From Phaeodactylibacter sp. (GTDB lineage Bacteria; Bacteroidota; Bacteroidia; Chitinophagales; Saprospiraceae), in contig JAGFJE010000572.1 in NCBI GenBank assembly GCA_024103175.1, positions 1 to 38,846 of the forward strand: 38,846 nt of DNA. The letters are read 5' to 3'. The position numbers and the translations under genes were made by a program. A model generated the notes under the pieces. It saw nothing but the letters and a program-made list of their open reading frames with translations. It was not told the DNA's origin and made no database searches. Position 1 is the first letter of the stretch. Each line of letters opens with the position of its first letter. Below, piece by piece: positions 25,283-33,714 of the stretch.

Positions 25283-27808
25283 ATGAAAAATATACCGATA
25301 CTCATTCTATTGTTCCTGCTGGGGTGCGGCACGCTAATGGCGCAACCCATCCGGAAGTCTTCCTACGAGCAGACACTGCGGGCCGCCCGCCAGTCTTTCC
25401 AGAACCGCAACTACGTATACGCCCTGGAGCGATACGAGGAAGCCTATGAGGAAAAAGAAGACCGGTCGCTGATCGACACCATCGCCTGGCTCAATTTCCA
25501 GATCCGCGATTACCGGCGCGCTGAGCGTTGGTTCGCCCGCATCCTCCGCCGGGCGGAAGAAGGAGAACTCAACGATTACCGCTTTATCTATGGGCAACTC
25601 CTCAAGATGAACGAAAGCTACGACGAGGCCATCGCCGAGTTTCAGGCGTTCCTCAGCCATTCCAGCAACGACAGCCTCAACACCCTGGCCCGGAATGAAA
25701 TGGCCGGCGCCGAGCTGGCCAAAGAGCTGCCTCAGACGATGAAAGGCGTGGTTGTGGAAAATGCCGGCCGGGACCTCAACTCCAAAATTTCCGAATACTC
25801 GCCGGTTCTGGCCAGCAACGGGCAGGAACTGTACTTCTCCACTTTTGACGCCAATGACGTCATCTACGTCGATGAGAAAAATAAGGACGAGTCCTATGCC
25901 CTGATCTACAAGGCCATGAAGGACGACAACGGCTGGGAAAAGCCGAAAGCCCTGGGCGGAGAGATCAACCGCCCGGAATTCCACAACACCAACGTGGCCC
26001 TGTCGAAAGATGGCCGGACGATGTACTTCACCCGCGCCCAACTGGAAGGCAACGTGCTTTCCGAAAGCAAGATCTACTTCAGCACCGGCGGCAGCGAGGA
26101 CTGGAAAGGGGCGGAGGAGGCGCAGGGCATTAACGGGGATTACCTCGCCAAGCACCCGGCGGTGGGCGAGCTCTTTGGCAAGGAAGTGCTCTTCTTCGTG
26201 TCGGACATGCCGGGCGGTTATGGCGGCTTCGACATCTATTACGCCACCAAAACCGGCGAGGGCGCCTTCAGCGACCCCGTCAACCTCGGTGATGTGATCA
26301 ACACCGTTGGAGACGATGAGACGCCTTACTACCGCGACGGAACCCTCTACTTTAGCTCCACCGGCCATCCCGGCCTGGGCGGCTTCGATATCTTCTACTC
26401 TACCTGGGACGGCACCAGGTGGAGCGAGCCGGAAAATATGGGCCGCGGCTACAATACCAGCGTGGATGACCAGAGCCTCACTCTTGACGAAGAAGGCTAC
26501 TTCGGCATACTGGCCTCCAACCGCCCCGAGGGGCGCTCCGCCTACGGCCGCACCTGCTGCAACGACCTCTATACCGTCAGCATCGCCAAGCTCTACGCCG
26601 ACCTGGTCACCGGCCTGTTCACCATCGGTAAGGACCCGCTGCCCGGAGGCACTGTTTACCTCATCCCGACTCAGGACAACAAGATGGGCACTCCGAATGC
26701 CAAGACCAGCGAAGAAGGCAACCGGTTCGATTTCGACCTGGAACTGGATATGCCCTATATGGTCATCGCCACGCACCCGGATTACTTTCCGGACACCATG
26801 CAGTTCAATACAGTAGGGCTGGCCGAGTCGAAAACCTATCAGCACTTTTTCTACCTGAAACCCAAGCCGAAACTGCCGGAATACGACACCATTACCATCG
26901 AAGAGCCGATCGTTCTGGAAAACATCCTCTACGATTTCGATGATGACCGCATCCGGGAAGAGGCGGAGAGCGACCTGGAGGTTGTTTACGAACTGATGAC
27001 CGAATATCCGGACATGAAGGTCGAGCTCAGTTCTCATACCGACAACCGCGGTAATGACCAATACAACGAAGACCTCTCGCAACGACGCGCCGAATCGGCC
27101 CGCCGCTGGCTGGTCCGTAAGGGCATTTCGCGCGAGCGCATCGAGGCCAAAGGGTACGGCGAGAACCGGCCCCAGACCGTCAATGCCCGGGCGGCGGCCC
27201 TGCATGGCTTCCTGAAGGAAGGCGCTGTGCTGACCAAAGGGTTTATCGATTCCCTGCCGAACGAAGAACAGCAGGAGATCGCCCACGAGCTCAACCGCCG
27301 TACGGAATTCAAGATCCTGGAAGGCCCTACTACCATCACCATTAAGAGCACCCGCTTGCGGAAGAAGGAGACGACGAACCCCGGCCCCGACCGCGAGCGC
27401 CTCATCGGCAGTGAGCAGCCGGACACCAACAAAGTGCACATGTTGTCGTCTCTCTATGGCAAAAAGGACCTCAGGGGCCTGCCCGTGATGAAGTTCAAAA
27501 ACCGGATGGTGGAGCTGGGTACTGTAAAGAAAGGGGAAAAGCGCCGCTTTACCTACGAGTTTTACAACGCCGGCGAGGGCGACCTGACCATTTCCCTCAT
27601 CTCCGCCTGCGATTGCACCACTATCGAGAACGACCCCACCGGCGATACGTTCCCTCCCGGCTATAAGGGCATTATCGAGGCCGTCTTCGACAGCTCGGAG
27701 AAGGACGAAGCGGAAGAGATCGATATCGATATCTTCCTGGAGGAGGCCGATAACGAAGGCATCCCTATCCGGGAGACGGTGCAGTACCGGTTCGATATAA
27801 AGAAGTAA
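25283..27808 (+). CDS. TPR/WD40-like/OmpA protein (PorE-like) with DUF1573-type C-terminus
   Basis: 841 residues from ATG 25283, where a signal peptide begins (MKNIPILILLFLLGCGTLMAQ). Order: TPR-like helices (about 25-155), WD40-like/PD40 propeller with FSTFDAND, YFTRAQLEG, FFVSDMPGGYGGFDIYYA and YFSSTGHPGLGGFDIFYS (about 170-440), a carboxypeptidase-regulatory-like beta domain (about 445-530), OmpA peptidoglycan-binding domain (about 545-635; SSHTDNRGND...LSQRRAES) with an extension, then a DUF1573-like Ig domain (about 735-841) containing ACDC. The first five parts match PorE/SprE-associated OmpA proteins that tie the T9SS barrel to peptidoglycan; the DUF1573 tail is additional. Confidence 0.85.
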   Translation: MKNIPILILLFLLGCGTLMAQPIRKSSYEQTLRAARQSFQNRNYVYALERYEEAYEEKEDRSLIDTIAWLNFQIRDYRRAERWFARILRRAEEGELNDYRFIYGQLLKMNESYDEAIAEFQAFLSHSSNDSLNTLARNEMAGAELAKELPQTMKGVVVENAGRDLNSKISEYSPVLASNGQELYFSTFDANDVIYVDEKNKDESYALIYKAMKDDNGWEKPKALGGEINRPEFHNTNVALSKDGRTMYFTRAQLEGNVLSESKIYFSTGGSEDWKGAEEAQGINGDYLAKHPAVGELFGKEVLFFVSDMPGGYGGFDIYYATKTGEGAFSDPVNLGDVINTVGDDETPYYRDGTLYFSSTGHPGLGGFDIFYSTWDGTRWSEPENMGRGYNTSVDDQSLTLDEEGYFGILASNRPEGRSAYGRTCCNDLYTVSIAKLYADLVTGLFTIGKDPLPGGTVYLIPTQDNKMGTPNAKTSEEGNRFDFDLELDMPYMVIATHPDYFPDTMQFNTVGLAESKTYQHFFYLKPKPKLPEYDTITIEEPIVLENILYDFDDDRIREEAESDLEVVYELMTEYPDMKVELSSHTDNRGNDQYNEDLSQRRAESARRWLVRKGISRERIEAKGYGENRPQTVNARAAALHGFLKEGAVLTKGFIDSLPNEEQQEIAHELNRRTEFKILEGPTTITIKSTRLRKKETTNPGPDRERLIGSEQPDTNKVHMLSSLYGKKDLRGLPVMKFKNRMVELGTVKKGEKRRFTYEFYNAGEGDLTISLISACDCTTIENDPTGDTFPPGYKGIIEAVFDSSEKDEAEEIDIDIFLEEADNEGIPIRETVQYRFDIKK

Positions 27809-27831
27809 TCGGGCCCCGGCCTGAATAATAG

Positions 27832-27920
27832 AACGCGGATGACGCGGATGGCGCGGATTAACGCGGGCCTCCTGAAAAGGATAATCCGCGTTAACCCGCC
27901 TGATCCCCGTCATCCGCGTT
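27832..27920. repeat. Nonamer-armed hairpin upstream of pnuC
   Basis: Left arm 27832-27867 is AACGCGGAT, GACGCGGAT, GGCGCGGAT, TAACGCGGG; right arm 27883-27920 is its imperfect reverse complement, with about five in six positions matching. The loop is about 15 bases. It ends 18 bases before ATG 27939, so it would lie in the pnuC leader if transcribed from upstream. Confidence 0.78.
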
Positions 27921-27938
27921 TCCATTTAACTGCTTTCT

Positions 27939-28562
27939 ATGATCGAAACCATCCTTCGCGAGGCCTTTGCTCTTAGTTGGGTCGACTGGGTGGTGACCGT
28001 TACCGCTCTGATCTATGTAGTGCTGGCGGCCCGCGAAAATGTCTGGTGCTGGTTTTGGGGTATCATCAGCTGCAGCCTCTGGGCCTATGCTTCTTTTGCG
28101 TTCTACGGGTTGTACCTGGATGCGCTGCTGCAGTTGTTCTACGTGGCCATGGCCGTTGTGGGCCTGTATCAGTGGAAGTACGGAGGGCAGGGGGGGGAAG
28201 GGGCGCCCATTACCCGGCTCACCGCTCAGCAGCATGCCTACATCCTGGCCGGCGGCACGGGGGCGGCCCTGTTGTTCGGTTACTTTTTCGACGAATACAC
28301 GCCTGCCGCCGCCACCTACTGGGATTCGTTCACCACCGTTTTTTCCGTTATCGCCACCCTGATTCTTGTCCGCAAAGTGCTGGACAACTGGGCCTACTGG
28401 ATCGGGGTCGACCTCATTTACGTGGGGCTCTACTTCAGCCGGGGCGCTTACCTTTTTGCCCTGGTAATGGTGGTGTATGTGGCCATTGCCACTGTCGCTC
28501 TGGTGAACTGGTCGAAGGAGTATCGTCGCAAAAGTATTTCCGGTACGGGGCCCGGCGGCTGA
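27939..28562 (+). CDS. pnuC: Nicotinamide riboside transporter PnuC
   Basis: 207 residues and seven to eight membrane spans, normal for PnuC. Diagnostic blocks are AARENVWCWFWGIISCSLWAY (about 30-50), the VGLYQWKYGG turn (about 73-82) and the C-terminal WAYWIGVDLIYVGLYFSRGAYLFALV. PnuC imports nicotinamide riboside (related members carry thiamine or riboflavin) for NAD synthesis. No nadR kinase is beside it, and no TPP or NAD riboswitch is recognisable upstream; that space is the nonamer hairpin. Confidence 0.92.
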   Translation: MIETILREAFALSWVDWVVTVTALIYVVLAARENVWCWFWGIISCSLWAYASFAFYGLYLDALLQLFYVAMAVVGLYQWKYGGQGGEGAPITRLTAQQHAYILAGGTGAALLFGYFFDEYTPAAATYWDSFTTVFSVIATLILVRKVLDNWAYWIGVDLIYVGLYFSRGAYLFALVMVVYVAIATVALVNWSKEYRRKSISGTGPGG

Positions 28563-28580
28563 TCAATGCGGCATATTTAC

Positions 28581-28588
28581 TACTTTTG
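28581..28588 (+). promoter_or_regulatory. -7 promoter element of the caspase-TPR gene
   Basis: TACTTTTG fits TAnnTTTG exactly. Transcription would start near 28595, giving a leader of about 50 bases. Confidence 0.45.
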
Positions 28589-28646
28589 AAGCAGCCCTCA
28601 TTTCGAATCGGGGCCTGTCTCAACCACAATTTTTAATGCCCGGGCC

Positions 28647-31046
28647 ATGAGGAAACCGTTTACCGTCGTTTTGCTGCTGCTGGGGCTGGCCGGTTATGGC
28701 CAGAGCCTTACCTTCCAGGCGGAGAGCATCCGAACCTATGCGGTGGTGGTGGGCATTTCCAATTATCAGGATGAGGGCATCGGTGACCTGAGCTATGCTC
28801 ATAAGGATGCAGAGGCCTTTGCGGACTTTCTGAAGTCCAGGGCGGGCGGGGAACTGAGCCGGCGGGAGCTGAAATACCTCGTTAATGAAGAAGCTACCCT
28901 GGCCCGCATTCAGTCTGCCTTGGAATGGCTGGCCAAAAAGGCCGGAGACGGCGACCAGGCCATTTTCTACTTCGCCGGCCACGGAGATGTGGAAACCAAA
29001 AACGGCCAGGAAAAAGGCTATCTGCTGGCCTATGACACGCCTTTCAACAATTACCGCCTGAATGCCGTGGGCCTGGATTACCTCAATGAGCATATCATCA
29101 GGGGCCTGGCCCAAAAAAACGCTAAGGTGGTCATTATTACCGATGCCTGCCATTCGGGGGCGCTGGCCGGGCAGGGTATCGGCGGGCGGCAGGCAACGGC
29201 GGCGGAGATGATGAAACGCTACGCCAATGAGGTCAGGATCATGTCCTGCCAGCCCTATGAACTCTCTCAGGAGAAAAGAGCGCTGGGGGGCGGCCGCGGG
29301 GTATTTTCCTATTATCTGATCCAGGGCCTGAAAGGGCGCGCCAACCAGGGCCCTAAGGATGTGGTGGACCTGTATGAGTTGGAAAACTTCCTCCAGGAAA
29401 AGGTGAGAAAAGAGACCGGAAAGTCTCAGCATCCGGACATTTTCGGTGGCCTGAAAAAAGAGGCGTTATTCTTTATCGATGAAGCCACGCTGGAGGCCAT
29501 GAAAAGCGTGGAGAAAGCAGAAATGGACCGGACCCTGGAAGAGGAGGTCCTTTCCCGGCTGGCGACAAGGGACGGGTACAATAACTATGCCGGTTTTGAT
29601 GACGCACTGAAGAAGGGCAGGCTGCTCAGCCCGGAAGGCCGGGCGGCAGTAGATTACTACGCCCGCCTGTACGCCGACACCAACTTCATCCCGTTGAGAA
29701 GCATCATGGATGAGCGCCTGTCGATAGCCCTGATGGATTCCGTACAACAGGCCCTCAATGCCTACCTGAAGACAGACCCCGGAGAACTGGCTCAAAGGGT
29801 GCAGTACGATGAAAAGTACGGCCGTTTTCCCCGTTACCTGGAAAAAGCCGCAGAAATTTTCGGGCCTCAGGACCCGCGCTACCAACCCACCCTCGCCAAA
29901 CAATACTACTTTGAAGGGCTGGTACTTCGCCTGGAGGCGGAACAGTCCGGTAACCGGGACTCCCTGTTTCGCCTGGCCCTGGAAAAACAGGAAAAAGCGT
30001 TGGGGCAGGAAAGCCGCGCCGCCTATATCCACAATGAGCTGGGCATTTTGCTGCCGGAGCTGGGGGAACCGGAAAACGGTATCGCCCACCTGCAGCAGGC
30101 AATCGGGGTATCGCCCACCTGGGCCATCCCGTACAACAACCTGGCCATTGAGTACAAACGGCAGGGCAGGCTGGAGGAGGCCGAAGAGAATTACCGGAAA
30201 GCCATTGCCCTGAAACCCGATTTCGCTTCCGCCTATTCCAACCTGGGTAATCTCCTGGTGGAGTTGGAGGAATATAGCGCCGCCGATTCCCTGTACCGCA
30301 AGGGTATCGAGCTCGGGCCGGAATACAGGGAAAACTACTTCAACCTGGGGCTTTTGCTCAGCCAGTCGGAGGGGCGGGAAGCCGGAGCGGACAGCCTGTT
30401 CCGGCAGGTGCTCCGGCTCGACCCCAACTATCCGGAGGCTTATTTTGAGCTAGGTAATCTGTACGACTACCTCGGACAGGCGGATTCGGCTGAAGCCTTA
30501 TACCTCCGGGCCATCGGCCTGCGCCCGGATTACGTCGAAGCGCATCAGAACCTCGGCATCCTTTATTATGCTCAGGGACAAATAGGAGAGGCCGAAAGCC
30601 GTTTCCTCGAAGCCGTCCGTTCGGATCCGGCCTATGTTCCCGTTTACGTCAACCTGGGGTTCCTGTACGCCGTTGAAGGGCGGTGGGCGGAAGCGGTGCG
30701 CCTGTTGCAGGAGTCTCCCTTCGATACGGCGGGGCAGGTGCAGGTGTTCCACGAGATCGGTTATGCTGCTTTTCAATCCGAAATGTACGATGAGGCGCTG
30801 CGTGCGTTTGAAGCCGCTGTCGGCCTGGATGCAGCCGAACCGTGGAACCATTACCTGGCCTGTATGTTCTACACCCTTCGGGGGCGGCAGGACGAAGCGC
30901 TCGATGCTTTGCAAACTACCCTGGAAAAGGCGCGGGCCGTCGATGAGGATTACTTTGAAAGGATTAGTACGGATGAAAACCTGGCGCCGCTTCGGGAGAC
31001 GGAGCGGTATCGGGCATTGATGAAGGAATTCTATCCCGGGCGGTAG
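28647..31046 (+). CDS. Exported caspase-like (C14) protease with C-terminal TPR array
   Basis: 799 residues. A signal peptide ends near GYGQS (about 19). The caspase domain (about 28-275) has the start YAVVVGISNYQDEGIGDL, catalytic His112 in FYFAGHGD and Cys168 in ITDACHSG, so the catalytic pair is intact; Asp two residues before the Cys predicts cleavage after basic residues, as in metacaspases. A helical linker (about 280-420) leads to about ten TPR units (about 430-790) of the NLGNLL...A..Y.KGIEL type. The TPRs probably bind a partner. First of three related genes; the next starts 142 bases on with its own promoter. Confidence 0.88.
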   Translation: MRKPFTVVLLLLGLAGYGQSLTFQAESIRTYAVVVGISNYQDEGIGDLSYAHKDAEAFADFLKSRAGGELSRRELKYLVNEEATLARIQSALEWLAKKAGDGDQAIFYFAGHGDVETKNGQEKGYLLAYDTPFNNYRLNAVGLDYLNEHIIRGLAQKNAKVVIITDACHSGALAGQGIGGRQATAAEMMKRYANEVRIMSCQPYELSQEKRALGGGRGVFSYYLIQGLKGRANQGPKDVVDLYELENFLQEKVRKETGKSQHPDIFGGLKKEALFFIDEATLEAMKSVEKAEMDRTLEEEVLSRLATRDGYNNYAGFDDALKKGRLLSPEGRAAVDYYARLYADTNFIPLRSIMDERLSIALMDSVQQALNAYLKTDPGELAQRVQYDEKYGRFPRYLEKAAEIFGPQDPRYQPTLAKQYYFEGLVLRLEAEQSGNRDSLFRLALEKQEKALGQESRAAYIHNELGILLPELGEPENGIAHLQQAIGVSPTWAIPYNNLAIEYKRQGRLEEAEENYRKAIALKPDFASAYSNLGNLLVELEEYSAADSLYRKGIELGPEYRENYFNLGLLLSQSEGREAGADSLFRQVLRLDPNYPEAYFELGNLYDYLGQADSAEALYLRAIGLRPDYVEAHQNLGILYYAQGQIGEAESRFLEAVRSDPAYVPVYVNLGFLYAVEGRWAEAVRLLQESPFDTAGQVQVFHEIGYAAFQSEMYDEALRAFEAAVGLDAAEPWNHYLACMFYTLRGRQDEALDALQTTLEKARAVDEDYFERISTDENLAPLRETERYRALMKEFYPGR

Positions 31047-31131
31047 CCGGAAGGGCGCTGGTGGGTAACCTTAGGGCCGCCCGGCAAATGAACCCCCCGG
31101 AACATTTTCTGAAGGAAAATCCAGAGTTTGC

Positions 31132-31139
31132 TATCTTTA
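31132..31139 (+). promoter_or_regulatory. -7 promoter element of the second caspase gene
   Basis: TATCTTTA, one base off consensus, 50 bases before ATG 31189. It suggests that the caspase/TPR pair downstream can be expressed apart from the first caspase gene. Confidence 0.45.
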
Positions 31140-31188
31140 GTAGTGCATTGGCCATTTTGTTGCGGAGAATAACCTAAAAACTATAGAA

Positions 31189-32517
31189 ATGAAACATCTG
31201 AAACCTTTATTCCTCTTCCTGTCCTTTTCCCTGGGGCTGGAAGCCCAGGGGACGTTTCACCTCATCTACAGCATCGACCAGTACAATCAGGACGTCAACA
31301 AGGGCTGCCAGGTTGATGGTGAAAATATATCCTTTACGCTGGAATTGCTGGCCGAATCTGCCGGTATGCCCGTTAAAAAGTACTCTTACGGCTTCAGCCA
31401 GCAGGATGCTTATAAATTTTTCCAGAATTTCACCTGCGGCGCGGATGACGTTGTCATTTTCTTCTATTCGGGCCATGGTTTCCGTACCGAAGATGACCAG
31501 GTGGCCTGGCCGTTGATGTACTACTGCGTGGAGAACGAGGCGCCTGCCGGAGGCGAGGGCCTGAAGAGCTGTGGCGTGCCCCTCGACTGGGTGCATCAGG
31601 TGCTGATCAATAAAGGGCCGCGGATGTCTCTTACTATTGGCAACAGCTGTAATAATGTGCCGGGAGACGAAAAGGCCAATAAACGGGCACAAGGCCTGAA
31701 AAAAGATAAACCGGACGACGCCACGGAAAAGAAAATGCAGAACCTGGCCCTGCTGACCAGTTTCAGCGGCCATATCATCGCCTCTGGCGCTTCTCCGGGG
31801 CAGTTCGCCTACACCAATGATGAAACGGGCTCCTATTTTGTCAATGAGCTGATGGATGTGATGCTGGACGGGCTTTTCTTCACCGAGCAATCTACTTCCT
31901 GGGCCAGTATACTCAAAAAAACAAGAGATAATGTTCAGAAAAAGAAACCCGATCAGCGCCCTCAGTTTATGATCGTCGCCAACAATAAGCGAATGTATTC
32001 TGAGGGTAGCGACAATTACCAGGGCGATTACGAAGAACTGGGCCTGCATGTGCCCGAGTTCTGGGAGGAAGGCGATGAGCTGTCCTACGATAACATGGAA
32101 TGGGAGGAATTCGACGAAGAAGATTACGCCGAGGAATGGGAAACGGAGTTTGAGCAGGGCGAACTGGAAGAACTGGCCCTGGAAGAGCTGCCCTATATCC
32201 TGCTTCACGCCATGAGAATGGACGACGGGCAGGTCAGCCAGGGTGAATTCGATAAGGTATATTCCAGCTACCACGACGGGATGGAGGATTACGGCTACGG
32301 CCCGGAAACCATTGGCCTCATGTTCGAACTGGCCATTGAGGATTTCAATAGCGATGACCCTGAATTCTTTAATATTTTCCTCGAAGATGCGATCGTGCAG
32401 TTCAGGGAGCATGTCGATCCGGATATCCAGGCCGATATTCTTGCTGTAATTCAGGGCGCCAGCGATAGCCCGGATGCGCCTGATTTCCAGGATTTTGTCG
32501 AGAGTTTAACTTATTAA
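31189..32517 (+). CDS. Second exported caspase-like protein with acidic C-terminus
   Basis: 442 residues. The signal peptide ends near LEAQG. The caspase-like domain (about 22-270) keeps FFYSGHGFR (His96) and a Cys in TIGNSCNN (Cys154), but the usual D-x-C-H-S-G has become N-S-C-N-N, so the acidic S1 residue is missing and specificity or activity may differ. A very acidic stretch follows (about 285-330; WEEFDEEDYAEEW), then a helical region with MDDGQVSQGEFDKV and AIEDFNSDDPEFF that looks EF-hand-like but is not a clear calcium loop. The downstream TPR gene starts after 24 bases, so the two are probably cotranscribed. Confidence 0.8.
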   Translation: MKHLKPLFLFLSFSLGLEAQGTFHLIYSIDQYNQDVNKGCQVDGENISFTLELLAESAGMPVKKYSYGFSQQDAYKFFQNFTCGADDVVIFFYSGHGFRTEDDQVAWPLMYYCVENEAPAGGEGLKSCGVPLDWVHQVLINKGPRMSLTIGNSCNNVPGDEKANKRAQGLKKDKPDDATEKKMQNLALLTSFSGHIIASGASPGQFAYTNDETGSYFVNELMDVMLDGLFFTEQSTSWASILKKTRDNVQKKKPDQRPQFMIVANNKRMYSEGSDNYQGDYEELGLHVPEFWEEGDELSYDNMEWEEFDEEDYAEEWETEFEQGELEELALEELPYILLHAMRMDDGQVSQGEFDKVYSSYHDGMEDYGYGPETIGLMFELAIEDFNSDDPEFFNIFLEDAIVQFREHVDPDIQADILAVIQGASDSPDAPDFQDFVESLTY

Positions 32518-32541
32518 ATACCATCTAAAATCCATTTATTC

Positions 32542-33324
32542 ATGAAGAATTCGCTGCTTCTATTACTGTTGGCATTGCTATTCCAATTCAGCCTGTATGG
32601 ACAGGGCCGCCAACCCTCCACCACCGATAAAACCCCTAAGTTCACCGGCGGGTCTATGGCCATGGTAAAGACCAGGACCAAACCCAAAGACAAAAAGTTG
32701 GGCCTGGGCGCGCCCTTACGCCCGGAGGCCATCGAGAATGAAAACGTGGGCGCCGCCTTTGACACCATGGAGGAAGGCGATTACGATGTAGCCATCGACC
32801 AACTGGATGATTATTCGGAGAGCGACCCCGATGCAGCTTTCGGCCTGGGCTTTGCTTACTATCTGGAGGGGCAAACCGATCAGGCTATCGAAGCCTTCCG
32901 GCAGGTGGCTGTGCTGGACCCGGAGAATACCGAAGCCCTCTATTTTCTGGCCCTGATTTACGAAGAACAGGGCGATTATGAAAAGGCAGAGGGCGCATTG
33001 CTCGACTTGTTGCTCATTGAGCCTATGGATCTATTGGCCTGGTATGAACTGGGGTTCCTGTACCTGGACGCAGGATTTTACCAGGATGCCTTCGACTGTT
33101 TCGAGAACGTCTTGTTCATCGACCCCGAAGATCCGGATGCCCCCTATGAGATTGCCCGCCTCCATGCTATCTCCGGCAATACAGATGAAGCCCTGAATGC
33201 CCTGGAACTGGCCTTTGAGAACGGGTTTTACGATGAAGACTTTGTCAGAGTAGACCCCGATCTGGAAGAGGCCAGAAATACCGCGCGGTTTGCTGAGCTG
33301 ATGGCAATATATTTTCCCGAGTAG
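32542..33324 (+). CDS. Exported TPR protein
   Basis: 260 residues. The signal peptide ends near LYGQG; a basic linker follows (about 22-62), then about four TPR units (about 65-230; GFAYYLEGQTDQAIEAF, ALIYEEQGDYEKAE, LGFLYLDAGFYQDAFDCF). The tail (ALELAFENGFYDEDFVRVDPDLEEAR...RFAELMAIYFP) matches the end of the caspase-TPR protein at 28647-31046 (DEDYFERISTDENLAPLRETERYRALMKEFYP), which shows common descent of the TPR parts. It is probably an adaptor for the two caspase-like proteins. Confidence 0.82.
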   Translation: MKNSLLLLLLALLFQFSLYGQGRQPSTTDKTPKFTGGSMAMVKTRTKPKDKKLGLGAPLRPEAIENENVGAAFDTMEEGDYDVAIDQLDDYSESDPDAAFGLGFAYYLEGQTDQAIEAFRQVAVLDPENTEALYFLALIYEEQGDYEKAEGALLDLLLIEPMDLLAWYELGFLYLDAGFYQDAFDCFENVLFIDPEDPDAPYEIARLHAISGNTDEALNALELAFENGFYDEDFVRVDPDLEEARNTARFAELMAIYFPE

Positions 33325-33357
33325 GGTAAGGCCTATAACATGGGGCAGGAGTTCACT

Positions 33358-33380
33358 GGATTTGGCGTTCGGCCAAATCC
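33358..33380. terminator. Hairpin after the TPR gene
   Basis: GGATTTGGC pairs perfectly with GCCAAATCC around a 5-base GTTCG loop, 34 bases after the stop. No T-run follows, so it is a weak intrinsic terminator or an RNA 3' end stabiliser. Confidence 0.5.
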
Positions 33381-33550
33381 TGCAAACAATATACCCTCCG
33401 AAATGGCGGTGGCAGTAATTAAATTTTCCCTGTTCTTCTGTTTATAGAAAGGACAGCCCCCGGCAGGGTTTCTCCGGCCCGTCGGCCCTCCTGATAATTA
33501 CTCCTTTCTCTTCTTTATAAATCCTTGAAAACAAAGGGTAACCTCTTTTA

Positions 33551-33569
33551 ATTTAGATTCAATCTAAAT
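33551..33569. promoter_or_regulatory. 19-base perfect palindrome upstream of the nqr operon
   Basis: ATTTAGATT-C-AATCTAAAT is a perfect 9+1+9 inverted repeat about 57 bases ahead of the nqr -7 element. Its form resembles operators of metal-dependent DtxR/MntR-type repressors (TTTAG...CTAAA), but the regulator is not identified. The rest of the 390-base gap shows no gene. Confidence 0.5.
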
Positions 33570-33625
33570 AATTTCCTGCTCTGAACATTACCAAAAGCAA
33601 GGTTCTTTTTAAGATAAAAGCTTTA

Positions 33626-33633
33626 TATCTTTG
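33626..33633 (+). promoter_or_regulatory. -7 promoter element of the nqr operon
   Basis: TATCTTTG is an exact match to the Bacteroidota consensus. Start near 33640 gives a leader of about 75 bases before nqrA. Confidence 0.6.
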
Positions 33634-33714
33634 CCGTGTTTTTTGAAAAGCCTATTATACTTGGTTATCATGGGTTTATGCTGTGAAGCCATGTACTAAC
33701 TAACGTCAAAACGA

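Noticed and set aside
25334-27925. 863-codon minus-strand frame
   Set aside because: Antisense of the OmpA gene; the plus-strand domains explain the region.
27809-27938. Riboswitch upstream of pnuC
   Set aside because: No TPP, NAD or other riboswitch core was recognisable; the region is the nonamer hairpin.
31207-32412. 401-codon minus-strand frame opposite the second caspase gene
   Set aside because: Antisense frame with no motif; the plus-strand protein has signal peptide and caspase features.
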